Notes under the pieces: model-generated
Seen by the model: the letters and a program-made list of their open reading frames with translations, nothing else
Databases searched by the model: none
Told to the model about the DNA's origin: nothing
Shown here: positions 26,089-35,584 of the stretch, in pieces
Layout of the letters: each line of letters starts with the position of its first letter
Position numbering within the stretch: the stretch's first letter is position 1
Program-made: the position numbers and the translations under genes
From: Burkholderiales bacterium
GTDB lineage: Bacteria; Pseudomonadota; Gammaproteobacteria; Burkholderiales; Burkholderiaceae_C
Assembly: GCA_016191525.1 (NCBI GenBank)
Contig: JACPOK010000016.1
Coordinates: 356,804 to 420,803 of the forward strand
Direction of reading: 5' to 3'
DNA length: 64,000 bases

Positions 26089-26894
26089 TGAAAGCCGCCG
26101 CCCTCCAGATGGTTTCCGGCATCTCGGTCGATGCCAACCTGCAGGCCGCCGGCGCGCTGGTCGATGAAGCCGCGCGCGCCGGCTGCGAGCTGGCCGTGCT
26201 GCCGGAATATTTCTGCCTGATGGGCGCGAAGGACGGCGACAAGCTGGCGGTGCGCGAGCCTTTCGGCGAAGGCCGCATCCAGCAGTTCCTGGCCGCCAAG
26301 GCGCGCGAGCACCGCATCTGGCTGGCCGGCGGCACGCTGCCGCTGGCGGCCGGCGACGACGCCCACGTGCGCAACACGCTGCTGGTGTTTTCGCCGCAGG
26401 GCGAATGCGCGGCGCGCTACGACAAGATTCACCTGTTCCGGTTCGACAACGGCCGCGAGCGGTACGACGAGTCGCGCGTGATCGAGCGCGGCGCGCAGCC
26501 GGTGGCGCTGGAGATCGAGGCGCGCGACGGCCGGCGCTGGCGCGTGGGGCTGTCGGTCTGCTACGACCTGCGCTTTCCCGAGCTGTACCGGGGCCTGGCC
26601 GCCGATTTGCTGCTGGTGCCCAGCGCCTTCACGCACGTGACGGGCCAGGCGCACTGGGAACTGCTGCTGCGCGCCCGGGCGGTGGAAAACCTGGCCTTTG
26701 TGCTGGCTCCCGCGCAGGGCGGGCGGCACGAGAACGGCCGGCGCACCTGGGGCCATTCGATGATCGTCGATCCCTGGGGTGAAGTGCTGGCACAAAAGGA
26801 TGAAGGCGCCGGCGTCGCCGCCGCCCCGCTGGACGGAACGCGCCTGGACCAGGTGCGCTCGCAGCTGCCGGCACTCGAGCACCGGGTGTTATGA
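26088..26894 (+). CDS. Carbon-nitrogen hydrolase (Nit1/omega-amidase-like nitrilase superfamily)
   Basis: 268 residues. Catalytic triad is visible: Glu in LAVLPEYFC, Lys in RYDKIHLF, Cys in LSVCYDLRFPELYR. The fingerprint matches the Nit1/NitFhit branch that hydrolyses deaminated glutathione or omega-amides. Start and stop overlap both neighbours (TGATG before, ATGA after), indicating translational coupling with yhdP and the sensor kinase. Confidence 0.9.
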   Translation: MKAAALQMVSGISVDANLQAAGALVDEAARAGCELAVLPEYFCLMGAKDGDKLAVREPFGEGRIQQFLAAKAREHRIWLAGGTLPLAAGDDAHVRNTLLVFSPQGECAARYDKIHLFRFDNGRERYDESRVIERGAQPVALEIEARDGRRWRVGLSVCYDLRFPELYRGLAADLLLVPSAFTHVTGQAHWELLLRARAVENLAFVLAPAQGGRHENGRRTWGHSMIVDPWGEVLAQKDEGAGVAAAPLDGTRLDQVRSQLPALEHRVL

Positions 26895-28936
26895 GCGCGG
26901 TGGAGCTGCCGCGAACGCCGGTGCCCCGGCGCGGCTCCGCCGGGCGGCGCTGGTCGCTGTGGGCGCTGCTCATCGCGCTGGTCGCCGCGCTGCTGGTCAC
27001 GCTGGTCTGGCTGGCCGGCCGCTACGAGGCCAGCCAGGTGCAGTCCAAGCTCGAGCGCGACACCGCGGATGCGCTGGGCGACATCCGCTCGGCCCTCACG
27101 CGCAACGTGCAGACGCTGCAGGCGCTGCAATCGGGCGCCCCAGGCACCACCACCTGGACGGCCGAGGCGCACAGCGTGCTGCGCGAGCATCGCGAGTGGA
27201 TGCGGCTGGAATGGCGCGACAGCGCCATGGCGCCGCGCGCCGCCGTCGACACGCCCTACCGCGGCGCGGTATTCGCCCGGCTGGGCCGGCCCAATGCCCA
27301 CGCCGACGTGGCGCTGGCCTGTGCCAATGCGCGCCGTGTCAGCGGCCCGGCCTATTCCAGCAGCTACTTCGTGCCGCAGCTCGACGGGCTGGGGCTGGAG
27401 GTGATGGAGTTGTGCCTGCCGCTGGTCACGGCGGGCCAGCTCACGGGCTATGTGGTGGCCACGTATTCACTCTCCGAAATCCTGGGCAGCCTGGTGGGGC
27501 CGCAGCTGATGCGCAGCCAGGAGGTCTCGTTCACCGAGGCCGACGGCACCCGGCTGGCCATGCACGGCTCGGCCCGGCGCGGCAGCCGCATCTTCACTTC
27601 GCAGCAGCTGCTGGACCTGCCCGGCAACACCATGGTGCTGCGCATGGACAGCTGGCGCGGCGCGCCCGACCTGTTCCCCAACGTGCTGACGGCGCTGGTG
27701 ACGGCGATGTCGATCGCGCTGGTCACGGTGCTGGTGCTGCTGGGCAAGGACATGCGCCGCCGGCTGCGCGCCGAACACGACCTGGCCGACGCGCTGGCCT
27801 TTCGCAAGGCGATGGAGGATTCGCTGGTCACGGGGCTGCGGGCGCGCGACCTCCAGGGCCGCATCACCTACGTGAACCCCGCCTTCTGCGCGATGGTGGG
27901 GTTCCCGGCCGAAGAGCTGCTGGGGTACAGCACGCCGGCGCCCTACTGGCCGCCGGAGCTGGCTGACGAATACCAGAAGCGCCAGGACATCCGCCTCGCG
28001 GGCCAGCACGCGCCGCCGCGCGCGGGCTTCGAGTCGGTCTTCATGCGCAAGGACGGCTCGCGGTTTCCGGTGCTGATCATCGAGGCGCCGCTGATCAACG
28101 CGCACGGCGTGCAGACCGGCTGGATGAGCGCCTTCCTGGACATCAGCGAGCAGCGCCGGGTGGAGGAACTGTCGCGCGCCAGCCAGGAGCGGCTGCAGGC
28201 CACCGCGCGGCTCGCCACAGTGGGGGAGATGGCTTCGCTGCTGTCCCACGAGCTGAACCAGCCGCTGGCCGCTATCTCCAGTTACGCGACGGGTTCAATG
28301 AACCTGCTGCGCGGCGGGCCGCACGCCAAGGCCGACATCGAACTGGCGATGCAACGCATCGCGGAGCAGGCCGAGCGCGCCGGCAAGGTGATCAAGAGCG
28401 TGCATGACTTCGTGCGCCGGCGGGACCAGGAGCGCGAGGCGGTGGCGCCGCAGGCGCTGCTGGACGCCATCATGCCGCTGGTCAGCCTGCAGGCGCGCAA
28501 GCTGGGCGTGCGGGTGGAGGTGAAGGTGCAGGACAGCCTGCCGCCCGTGCTGTGCGACCGCACGATGGTGGAGCAGGTGGTGCTGAACCTGGCGCGCAAC
28601 GCGATGCAGGCGATGGACCAGGCGGGCGCCGCGCAGCCGTCGCTCGCAATCCAGGTGCGGCGCACGGGCGGCGCCGGCCGTGACGCCGCCGGCAAGGGCT
28701 GGATGGAGTTCACTGTGGCCGACTGCGGCCCCGGCATCCCGGAGGATGTGGCGCAGCAGCTGTTCACGCCGTTCTTCACCACCAAGGCCGAAGGCATGGG
28801 CCTGGGCCTGAGCCTGTGCCGCACCGTGGTGGAGCAGCATGGGGGATTCCTCGGATTCGAACCCAACCATCCGCGCGGTACGATTTTCAAATTCACCCTG
28901 CCCGTCGATCCGGGCGCCAAGACAGGTCCCGCCTGA
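26891..28936 (+). CDS. PAS-containing sensor histidine kinase (DctS/FixL-like)
   Basis: 681 residues. First membrane segment about 20-44, periplasmic sensor about 45-265, second segment about 266-286, PAS domain about 300-420 (containing GRITYVNPAFCAMVGF), then HisKA with phosphoacceptor H453 in LLSHELNQPLAAIS. The HATPase domain has NLARNAMQAMD, DCGPGIP and GMGLGLSLC. The periplasmic part followed by PAS and the LNQPLAAI H-box recall DctS-type kinases. No transporter gene nearby indicates the ligand. Overlaps the nitrilase gene by 4 bp and the regulator by 1 bp. Confidence 0.9.
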   Translation: MSAVELPRTPVPRRGSAGRRWSLWALLIALVAALLVTLVWLAGRYEASQVQSKLERDTADALGDIRSALTRNVQTLQALQSGAPGTTTWTAEAHSVLREHREWMRLEWRDSAMAPRAAVDTPYRGAVFARLGRPNAHADVALACANARRVSGPAYSSSYFVPQLDGLGLEVMELCLPLVTAGQLTGYVVATYSLSEILGSLVGPQLMRSQEVSFTEADGTRLAMHGSARRGSRIFTSQQLLDLPGNTMVLRMDSWRGAPDLFPNVLTALVTAMSIALVTVLVLLGKDMRRRLRAEHDLADALAFRKAMEDSLVTGLRARDLQGRITYVNPAFCAMVGFPAEELLGYSTPAPYWPPELADEYQKRQDIRLAGQHAPPRAGFESVFMRKDGSRFPVLIIEAPLINAHGVQTGWMSAFLDISEQRRVEELSRASQERLQATARLATVGEMASLLSHELNQPLAAISSYATGSMNLLRGGPHAKADIELAMQRIAEQAERAGKVIKSVHDFVRRRDQEREAVAPQALLDAIMPLVSLQARKLGVRVEVKVQDSLPPVLCDRTMVEQVVLNLARNAMQAMDQAGAAQPSLAIQVRRTGGAGRDAAGKGWMEFTVADCGPGIPEDVAQQLFTPFFTTKAEGMGLGLSLCRTVVEQHGGFLGFEPNHPRGTIFKFTLPVDPGAKTGPA

Positions 28937-29562
28937 TGCAGCCTTCCCTCAATGCCACCGTATTCATCGTCGATGACGACGACAGCGTGCGCGAGGCGCT
29001 GGCCTGGCTACTGCGCTCGCGCCACTTGCTCAGCGACAGCTACGCCGGCGGAGAGGACTTCGAGCGCATGCTGCAGGCCGGCTTCTCACCCAGCCAGCCC
29101 TGCTGCCTGCTGCTGGATGTGCGCATGCCCGGGCTGTCCGGGCTGGCCCTGTTCGACAAGCTGGCCGGCCGCGGGCTGGTGGAAGTGATGCCGGTGATCT
29201 TCCTCACCGGCCATGCCGACGTGCCCACCGCAGTCGACATGGTCAAGCGCGGCGCCTTTGATTTCTGCGAGAAGCCCTTTTCCGACAACGCCCTGGTGGA
29301 CCGGGTCGAACAGGCCCTCAAGCGCTCCGCCGAAGTGCTGGCGGCGCGCCACGAGAAGAGCCAGCTGAAGTCGCGGCTGGGCGAGCTCACGGACCGCGAA
29401 CGCGACGTCATGGGACTGGTTGTGGAAGGCCTGCCGAACAAGCTGATCGCCGACCAGCTGGACATCAGCGTGCGCACGGTGGAAGTGCACCGCGCCCGCG
29501 TGTTCGACAAGATGGAAGTGAAATCGGCCGTCGAACTGGCCAATCTGCTCCGGAATTTATAG
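28936..29562 (+). CDS. Response regulator, FixJ/NarL type
   Basis: 208 residues. Receiver domain with acidic pocket D13-D16, phosphoacceptor D61 in LLLDVRMPG, Thr in FLTGHAD and Lys in EKPF. A LuxR-type helix-turn-helix from LTDRERDVMGLVVEG to VRTVEVHRARVFDKM follows. ATG overlaps the kinase stop (TGATG), making it the cognate partner. The final codons and TAG stop are within dispersed-repeat copy R3. Confidence 0.92.
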   Translation: MQPSLNATVFIVDDDDSVREALAWLLRSRHLLSDSYAGGEDFERMLQAGFSPSQPCCLLLDVRMPGLSGLALFDKLAGRGLVEVMPVIFLTGHADVPTAVDMVKRGAFDFCEKPFSDNALVDRVEQALKRSAEVLAARHEKSQLKSRLGELTDRERDVMGLVVEGLPNKLIADQLDISVRTVEVHRARVFDKMEVKSAVELANLLRNL

Positions 29563-29603
29563 CGGCCTGTGCAGGCTGGGCGCGCTCTGCAGCCTATTTC
29601 TCT
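29547..29603 (+). repeat. Dispersed repeat copy R3 (end of response regulator)
   Basis: Contains GGAATTTATAGC then GCGCTCTGCAGCC and TTTCTC, aligning without gaps to copy R7 over about 50 bases. It spans the stop codons of the regulator and of the small convergent membrane-protein gene. Confidence 0.75.
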
Positions 29604-29734
29604 TCTGACGGGGGCTTGGCGTGCGAGTCGGGCGGCGGCGGCTCGCCGCCCTTGCGGCCGGAGAACATCGTCCACCAGACGATCAGCAGCAGCAGGCCCA
29701 ATGCCAGCAGCGCTTCAAGCAGAATCAGAAGCAT
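29594..29734 (-). CDS. Small single-pass membrane protein
   Basis: 46 residues: MLLILLEALLALGLLLLIV forms one membrane helix, then WWTMFSGRKGGEPPPP and a charged proline-rich tail. The GRKGGEP tail after WWTMF has the look of a conserved small protein in Comamonadaceae (recollection, unchecked). Its ATG at 29734 shares the bases CATG with the divergent mltA start, so the two genes start back to back with no space. Function unknown. Confidence 0.55.
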   Translation of the reverse strand: MLLILLEALLALGLLLLIVWWTMFSGRKGGEPPPPDSHAKPPSEEK

Positions 29735-30887
29735 GAACCGTTTCCTTTGGATGCTGGCCATTGTAGGAACGCTGGCCGGCTGCGCCGGCACATCGCTGCC
29801 GCGGGAACCGGTGACCGTGCCCGCCGCGCCGCCGCCCACATCCGCCACGCCCGCTGTGCCGGCCGCACGCCTGCCCGCAGACGAGCTGCCGCTGCCGCCG
29901 GCCCTGCAGCAGCCCCGGGCGCGCTGGCAGCCCGTGCGCTGGGCCGAGCTGCCCGGCTTCACCGATGACGCGTTGTACGAAGCGTGGAACGCCTGGCTCA
30001 AAAGCTGCGAACGGCCCGGCCCCGTGTTCGCAGCGCTTTGTCCCGAGGTGCGGCGGATGTCGATTGCCTCGCCCGAAGAGCAGCGCACATGGATGATGCA
30101 GCGCCTGCAGCCCTACCGGGTGGAGCCGCTGCAAGGCAGCACCGAGGGCCTGCTCACCGGCTACTACGAGCCCCTGATGCAGGCCGTGCGCCAGAGCGAC
30201 GCGGCCCACCAGGCGCCGCTCTATGCGCCGCCCGCCACGCTGGGCCAGCGCCGCCCCTGGTACACGCGGCAGGAAATCGACACGCTGCCCGAAGCGCGCG
30301 CCGCGCTGCGCGGGCGCGAGATCGCCTGGCTGGCGGACCCGCTGGATGCGCTGGTGCTGCAGATCCAGGGTTCGGGGCGCCTGCGCATCACCGAGCCTGG
30401 CGGCAGCGAGCGCACCGTGCGCCTGGCCTTCGCGGCCAGCAACGACCAGCCTTACCGCAGCGTCGGCGGCTGGCTGCTGCAGCAGGGCGCGCTGCGCGAC
30501 GCGTCCTGGCCCGGCATCAAGGCCTGGGCGCAGCAGAACCCGCAGCGCGTCAACGAAATGCTGTGGGCCAACCCGCGCATGGTGTTCTTCCGCGAGGAGG
30601 CGCTGGTCGACGCCGACGCCGGGCCGCGCGGCGCCCAGGGCGTGGCGCTGACGCCGGGCCGCTCGATCGCCGTGGACAAGGAAAGCATTCCCTATGGCAC
30701 GCCGGTCTGGCTGGCCTCGGCCGGGCCGCTGGTCAACCTGCAGCGGCTGGTGCTGGCGCAGGACACGGGCAGCGCCATCACGGGCGCGGTGCGCGCCGAC
30801 TACTTCACTGGCTGGGGCGCCGAGGCCGGCGAGGTGGCCGGCCGGCTGAAACAACCGCTGCGGCTGTGGGTGCTTTGGCCCCGGTAA
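29733..30887 (+). CDS. mltA: Membrane-bound lytic murein transglycosylase A
   Basis: 384-residue lipoprotein with lipobox LAGC at the end of its 16-residue signal. MltA domain blocks include LLTGYYEP and VLQIQGSGRL. The C-terminal 3D domain has VDKESIPYGTPVW and DTGSAITGAVRADYFTGWG with its three aspartates. It cleaves peptidoglycan with anhydro-muramyl formation at the outer membrane. An upstream in-frame ATG (29616) would give a 39-residue extension and no signal, so I start at 29733. Confidence 0.92.
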   Translation: MNRFLWMLAIVGTLAGCAGTSLPREPVTVPAAPPPTSATPAVPAARLPADELPLPPALQQPRARWQPVRWAELPGFTDDALYEAWNAWLKSCERPGPVFAALCPEVRRMSIASPEEQRTWMMQRLQPYRVEPLQGSTEGLLTGYYEPLMQAVRQSDAAHQAPLYAPPATLGQRRPWYTRQEIDTLPEARAALRGREIAWLADPLDALVLQIQGSGRLRITEPGGSERTVRLAFAASNDQPYRSVGGWLLQQGALRDASWPGIKAWAQQNPQRVNEMLWANPRMVFFREEALVDADAGPRGAQGVALTPGRSIAVDKESIPYGTPVWLASAGPLVNLQRLVLAQDTGSAITGAVRADYFTGWGAEAGEVAGRLKQPLRLWVLWPR

Positions 30888-30897
30888 CGCTGCCGAT

Positions 30898-31383
30898 CTA
30901 TTTGGCGGGCGCCGACAGGTGGGCCAGCGGCAGGGCGCTGCTGGCCTTGACCTCGCCCAGCGAAAAACTGGTGTGCAGATCTTTCACGTTCGGCAGGTTG
31001 ATCAGCACCTGGCGTGCGAACTGCGAGAAGGTATCCAGGTCGCGCGTGACCACCTGCAACTCGAAGGTGCCGGCCCCGCTGATGTAGTGGCAGGCCACGA
31101 TTTCCGGGATTTTCTGGATCGCCTCTTCCATCTCGCGCGTCAGCTCGCCGGTGTTGCGGTTTGCGTCCAGCCGCACGAATGCCAGTACGCCCAGGCCGAT
31201 CTTGTGGCGGTCGATTTCGGCGTGGTAGCCCTTGATGAAGCCGGCTTCTTCCAGCGCGCGCACCCGCCGCCAGCAGGGTGCGGCGGACAGGCCCACGCGC
31301 TGCGCCAGTTCGGCATTGGTGAGCCGGGCGTCGGCCTGCAGCTCGTTAAGGATTTGGATGTCAAACTTATCTAGCGTTTCCAT
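30898..31383 (-). CDS. Lrp/AsnC-family transcriptional regulator
   Basis: 161 residues. N-terminal winged helix (DIQILNELQADARLTNAELAQRVGLS) and C-terminal RAM ligand-binding domain with YHAEIDRHKIGLGV and ISGAGTFELQV. Divergent from the indolepyruvate ferredoxin oxidoreductase gene, so it most likely controls that gene in response to an aromatic or branched-chain amino acid (inferred from arrangement). Confidence 0.92.
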   Translation of the reverse strand: METLDKFDIQILNELQADARLTNAELAQRVGLSAAPCWRRVRALEEAGFIKGYHAEIDRHKIGLGVLAFVRLDANRNTGELTREMEEAIQKIPEIVACHYISGAGTFELQVVTRDLDTFSQFARQVLINLPNVKDLHTSFSLGEVKASSALPLAHLSAPAK

Positions 31384-31499
31384 AATTCCAGATTTTAAGC
31401 AAGATCCTTTCTTGAACAGGGATTAATTGGGCACAGAACGCAAAGACTTATCTGGGCCTCGGGCATACACTTTGCACACGCTCCGGAGACAAAAAAGCC

Positions 31500-34400
31500 A
31501 TGAACGCCCCCCTGCCCGAACACATCCGCAAGGCCCTGGAAACCGTCACCCTCGACGACAAGTATTCGCTCGATTACGGCCGCGCCTTCATGAGCGGGGT
31601 GCAGGCGCTGGTCAAGCTGCCGATGCTGCAGCGGCTGCGCGATGCGCAGGCAGGCAAGAACACCGCCGGGTTCATCAGTGGGTACCGCGGCTCGCCGCTG
31701 GGCGGCTATGACCAGGCCCTGTGGAAGGCGGAGAAGTTCCTCAAGGCGCAGAACATCGTGTTCCAGCCCGGTGTGAACGAGGAGCTCGCCGCCACCGCCC
31801 TGTGGGGCACGCAGCAAATGGGCTTTGCGCCCCCCGGCAGCAACCGCTTCGACGGCGTCTTCGGCATCTGGTACGGCAAGGGCCCGGGCGTGGACCGCTG
31901 CTCCGACGTGTTCAAGCACGCCAACATGGCCGGCACCACGCCCTGGGGCGGCGTGATCGCGGTGGCCGGCGACGACCACGTGGCCAAGAGCTCCACCGCG
32001 GCCCACCAGAGCGACCACATTTTCAAGGCCTGCGGCCTGCCGGTGTTTTTCCCGGCGACGGTGCAGGAAATCCTGGACTTCGGCATCCATGCCTTCGCCA
32101 TGAGCCGCGTCTCGGGCGTGTGGGCCGGCATGAAGACGATCCAGGAGATCGTCGAGTCCAGCGCCACGGCGATGATCGACCCGGAGCGGGTCGTGACGAA
32201 AATCCCGACTGATTTTGTGATGCCGCCCGGCGGCCTGCACATCCGCTGGCCCGACACGGCGCTGGAACAGGAGGCGCGCCTGTTCGACTACAAGTGGTAT
32301 GCCGCGCTGGCCTATATCCGCGCCAATCGGCTGAACTACAACGTCATCGAAGGCCCGAACGACCGCTTCGGGCTGATGGCCAGCGGCAAGGCCTACAACG
32401 ACACGCGGCAAGCCCTGCTGGACCTGGGGCTGGACGACGAGACTTGCCGCCACATCGGCCTGCGCCTGCACAAGGTGGGCGTGGTGTGGCCGCTGGAAGC
32501 GCAGGGCACGCGCGAATTCGCCACCGGCCTGCGCGAAATCCTGGTGGTGGAGGAAAAGCGCCAGGTCATCGAATACCAGGTGAAGGAGGAGTTGTACAAC
32601 TGGCGGTCAGACGTGCGGCCCAATGTGCTGGGCAAGTTCAATGAAGTGGAAGGCGACTTCTCCGGCGGCGAGTGGTCCATGCCGAACCCCATGGCCAACA
32701 CGCTGCTGCGCGCCAACGCAGACCTCTCGCCATCGCTGATCGCCCGCGCGATCGCGCAGCGCGTCAAGAAGATGGGTGTGGACGGCGACATGGGTGCGCG
32801 CATCGACGCGCAGCTGGCCATCCTGGAGGCCAAGGAGCGCTCCATGCAGGTGCTGGAAGTCAAGGCCGACCGGGCCCCGTGGTTCTGTTCCGGCTGCCCG
32901 CACAACACCTCCACCGTGGTGCCGGAAGGCTCGCGCGCCATGGCCGGCATCGGCTGCCACTTCATGGCCACCTGGATGGACCGCGCCACCATCGGCTTCA
33001 CCCAGATGGGCGGCGAGGGCGTGCCGTGGGTCGGCCAGCAGCCGTTCAGCAACGAGCAGCACGTGTTCGCCAACCTGGGCGACGGCACCTATTTCCATAG
33101 CGGTTCGCTGGCGGTGCGCCAGTCCATCGCCGCGGGCGTGAACATCACCTACAAGATCCTCTACAACGATGCCGTGGCCATGACGGGCGGCCAGCAGGTG
33201 GGCGAGCGGCCCGAGGGCCACTCGGTGGTGCAGATCGCGCAGAGCATGCGCGCCGAGGGCGCAGCGAAGATCACCATCGTCACCGACGAGCCGGAAAAGT
33301 ACGAAGACGTGACGGGCCTGCCCGCCGGCATCGCCATCGAGCACCGCGATAACCTTGACCGCATTCAGCGCGAATTCCGCGAGCTCAAGGGCACCACCGT
33401 CATCATCTATGACCAGACCTGCGCCACCGAGAAGCGCCGCCGCCGCAAGCGCGGCACCATGGTCGACCCGGCGGTGCGCGTGGTCATCAACGACCTGGTC
33501 TGCGAAGGCTGCGGCGACTGCAGCGTCAAGAGCAACTGCCTGTCGGTGGAACCGCTGGAAACCGAATTCGGCCGCAAGCGCACCATCAACCAGAGCACCT
33601 GCAACAAGGACACCAGCTGCCTCAAGGGCTTTTGCCCGAGCTTCGTCACGGTGGAGGGCGGCAAGCTCAAGGGCAAGTCGAAGGCGCAGATGCCTTCACC
33701 CTTTGCGCTGGGCGAGCTGCCCGAGCCGCGGCTGCCTGCGATCCATGGTGCCTACGGCATCGTTGTGGCGGGCGTGGGTGGCACCGGCGTGATCACCATC
33801 GGCCAGCTGCTGGGCGTCGCCGGGCACATCGAAGGCAAGGGCATCGTCACGCAGGATGCGGGCGGCCTGGCGCAAAAAGGCGGCGGCACCTGGAGCCACG
33901 TGCTGGTGGGCAACAACGCCGACGACATCCGGACCACCCGGGTAGGCATGGCGGGCGCCGACCTGGTCATCGGCTGCGACCCGATCGTCACGGCCGGCAA
34001 GGAAACCGTGCTGCGCATGCGCGCAGGCCGCACCCATGTGGCGCTGAATTCGTACAGCACCCCCACGGCCGCCTTCGTCAAGAACGCCAACTGGGCCAAC
34101 CCGGCCGAAGCCTGCGCTGCGGAGATCGTCCACGCCGTCGGGCCGGCGGGCGTTTCGGCCTTCAACGCCGATGCCGCCTCCACCCGCCTGATGGGCGACA
34201 GCATCTATACCAACCCGATGATGCTGGGCTACGCCTGGCAAAAGGGCTGGATCCCGCTGGGCCGCGAATCGCTGCTGCGGGCGATCGAGCTGAACGCCGT
34301 GGCGGTGGACAACAACAAGGCCGCCTTTGAGTGGGGCCGCCGCGCCGCGCACGACTGGGCTTCGGTGGAAAAGCTGCTGGCCCCCGCGCAAGTCATTGAG

Positions 34401-35063
34401 TTCAAGAAGCGCGAGACGCTGGAAGGCATGGTGGCGCGCCGCGCCGAATTCCTCGCGGCCTACCAGAACGATGCATACGCCGCCACTTATCGCGACTTCG
34501 TGCAGAAGGTCCAGGCGGCCGAAGCACCCCTGGGCAAGACCCTGCTGGCCGAGAGCGTCGCGCGCTACCTGTTCAAGCTGATGGCCTACAAGGACGAATA
34601 CGAGGTGGCGCGCCTGCACACCGAAACCGGCTTCCAGGAAAAGATCGCCGCGATGTTCGAGGGCGACTACAAGGTCAATTACCACCTCGCGCCGCCGATG
34701 ATCGCCAAGCGGAACGAAAAAGGCGAACTGCAGAAGATGAAGTTCGGCCCGGCCATGCAGGTGGGATTCCGGATCCTGGCGAAACTGAAGGGGCTCCGCG
34801 GCACGCCGCTTGACGTTTTTGGCGGCACCCACGAGCGCAAGACGGAGCGGGCGCTGATTGGGCAATACCGCCAGAGCGTTGAGCAGGTGCTCGCTTCGCT
34901 GGACGCGGGCAATCACGCCCTGGCGGTGGAAATCGCGCGGATCCCGGAGCAGATCAAGGGTTACGGTCACGTCAAGGAACGCAATCTCGCCGCGGCTCGC
35001 GTCCAGTGGGAAGCCCTGCTGGCCCGCTGGGCCGATCCGCGGGCCAGCCGGCGCGCCGCCTGA
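31500..35063 (+). CDS. Indolepyruvate ferredoxin oxidoreductase, fused alpha-gamma subunits
   Basis: 1187 residues in one chain. N-terminal pyrimidine-binding domain (NTAGFISGYRGSPLGGYDQ). The central TPP-binding domain has GIGCHFMATW and GDGTYFHSGSLA. A cysteine cluster VCEGCGDCSVKSNC and CNKDTSCLKGFCPS binds 4Fe-4S. The C-terminal gamma domain begins VVAGVGGTGVITIGQLLG. It oxidatively decarboxylates aryl or branched 2-oxoacids to acyl-CoA, passing electrons to ferredoxin. The long aerobic-type fused form is usual in proteobacteria. SD GGAGAC lies 11 nt upstream. Confidence 0.94.
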   Translation: MNAPLPEHIRKALETVTLDDKYSLDYGRAFMSGVQALVKLPMLQRLRDAQAGKNTAGFISGYRGSPLGGYDQALWKAEKFLKAQNIVFQPGVNEELAATALWGTQQMGFAPPGSNRFDGVFGIWYGKGPGVDRCSDVFKHANMAGTTPWGGVIAVAGDDHVAKSSTAAHQSDHIFKACGLPVFFPATVQEILDFGIHAFAMSRVSGVWAGMKTIQEIVESSATAMIDPERVVTKIPTDFVMPPGGLHIRWPDTALEQEARLFDYKWYAALAYIRANRLNYNVIEGPNDRFGLMASGKAYNDTRQALLDLGLDDETCRHIGLRLHKVGVVWPLEAQGTREFATGLREILVVEEKRQVIEYQVKEELYNWRSDVRPNVLGKFNEVEGDFSGGEWSMPNPMANTLLRANADLSPSLIARAIAQRVKKMGVDGDMGARIDAQLAILEAKERSMQVLEVKADRAPWFCSGCPHNTSTVVPEGSRAMAGIGCHFMATWMDRATIGFTQMGGEGVPWVGQQPFSNEQHVFANLGDGTYFHSGSLAVRQSIAAGVNITYKILYNDAVAMTGGQQVGERPEGHSVVQIAQSMRAEGAAKITIVTDEPEKYEDVTGLPAGIAIEHRDNLDRIQREFRELKGTTVIIYDQTCATEKRRRRKRGTMVDPAVRVVINDLVCEGCGDCSVKSNCLSVEPLETEFGRKRTINQSTCNKDTSCLKGFCPSFVTVEGGKLKGKSKAQMPSPFALGELPEPRLPAIHGAYGIVVAGVGGTGVITIGQLLGVAGHIEGKGIVTQDAGGLAQKGGGTWSHVLVGNNADDIRTTRVGMAGADLVIGCDPIVTAGKETVLRMRAGRTHVALNSYSTPTAAFVKNANWANPAEACAAEIVHAVGPAGVSAFNADAASTRLMGDSIYTNPMMLGYAWQKGWIPLGRESLLRAIELNAVAVDNNKAAFEWGRRAAHDWASVEKLLAPAQVIEFKKRETLEGMVARRAEFLAAYQNDAYAATYRDFVQKVQAAEAPLGKTLLAESVARYLFKLMAYKDEYEVARLHTETGFQEKIAAMFEGDYKVNYHLAPPMIAKRNEKGELQKMKFGPAMQVGFRILAKLKGLRGTPLDVFGGTHERKTERALIGQYRQSVEQVLASLDAGNHALAVEIARIPEQIKGYGHVKERNLAAARVQWEALLARWADPRASRRAA

Positions 35064-35226
35064 GCGGCAACTGACGCCGGTCCCGGCCCTGTGCCGCGGC
35101 AGGTTACAAGTTATTTCCCCCACGGGGGCGGCATACAATCGCAGACTCCCGCCTTGCGGCACGTGAAGTGCGTGCCGGATTGAGCGCGGGCGTCCCCACA
35201 ACGATTTACCGTCCCCTGGAGTCACC

Positions 35227-35559
35227 GTGTTTATTTCTTCCGCTTTTGCCCAGACCGCGCCCGCAGCCGCCTCAGGTGGCGACATGCAGTCGTCGCTCAT
35301 GAGCATGCTGCCGCTGGTGCTGATGTTCGTGGTGCTTTATTTCGTGATGATCCGGCCCCAGATGAAGCGTCAGAAGGAGCACCGCTCGATGATCGATGCG
35401 CTGGCCAAGGGCGACGAAGTGGCCACCTCCGGCGGCTTGCTGGGCAAGGTGACCAAGATGGGCGACGGCTACCTGAGCGTAGAAATCGCCAACGGCGTCG
35501 AAGTGCAGCTGCAGCGCAGTGCCGTGGTCCAGGTCCTGCCCAAGGGCACCATCAAGTAA
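35227..35559 (+). CDS. yajC: Preprotein translocase subunit YajC
   Basis: 110 residues with a single membrane helix (LMSMLPLVLMFVVLYFVMIRPQ) followed by the RPQMKRQKEH basic stretch and a small cytosolic beta domain. GTG start with GGAG 6 nt upstream. First gene of the yajC-secD-secF operon. Confidence 0.95.
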   Translation: MFISSAFAQTAPAAASGGDMQSSLMSMLPLVLMFVVLYFVMIRPQMKRQKEHRSMIDALAKGDEVATSGGLLGKVTKMGDGYLSVEIANGVEVQLQRSAVVQVLPKGTIK

Positions 35560-35584
35560 CCGGCGCTGCGACAAAAGCGAAAAC

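Noticed and set aside
28261..28300. GCTATCTCCAGTTACGC in the histidine kinase gene considered as an eighth repeat copy
   Set aside because: It encodes the conserved H-box PLAAISSYA and the downstream blocks of the element are absent.
33696..35306. 536-codon minus-strand open frame opposite the ferredoxin oxidoreductase gene and yajC
   Set aside because: No recognisable domain, antisense to conserved coding sequence.
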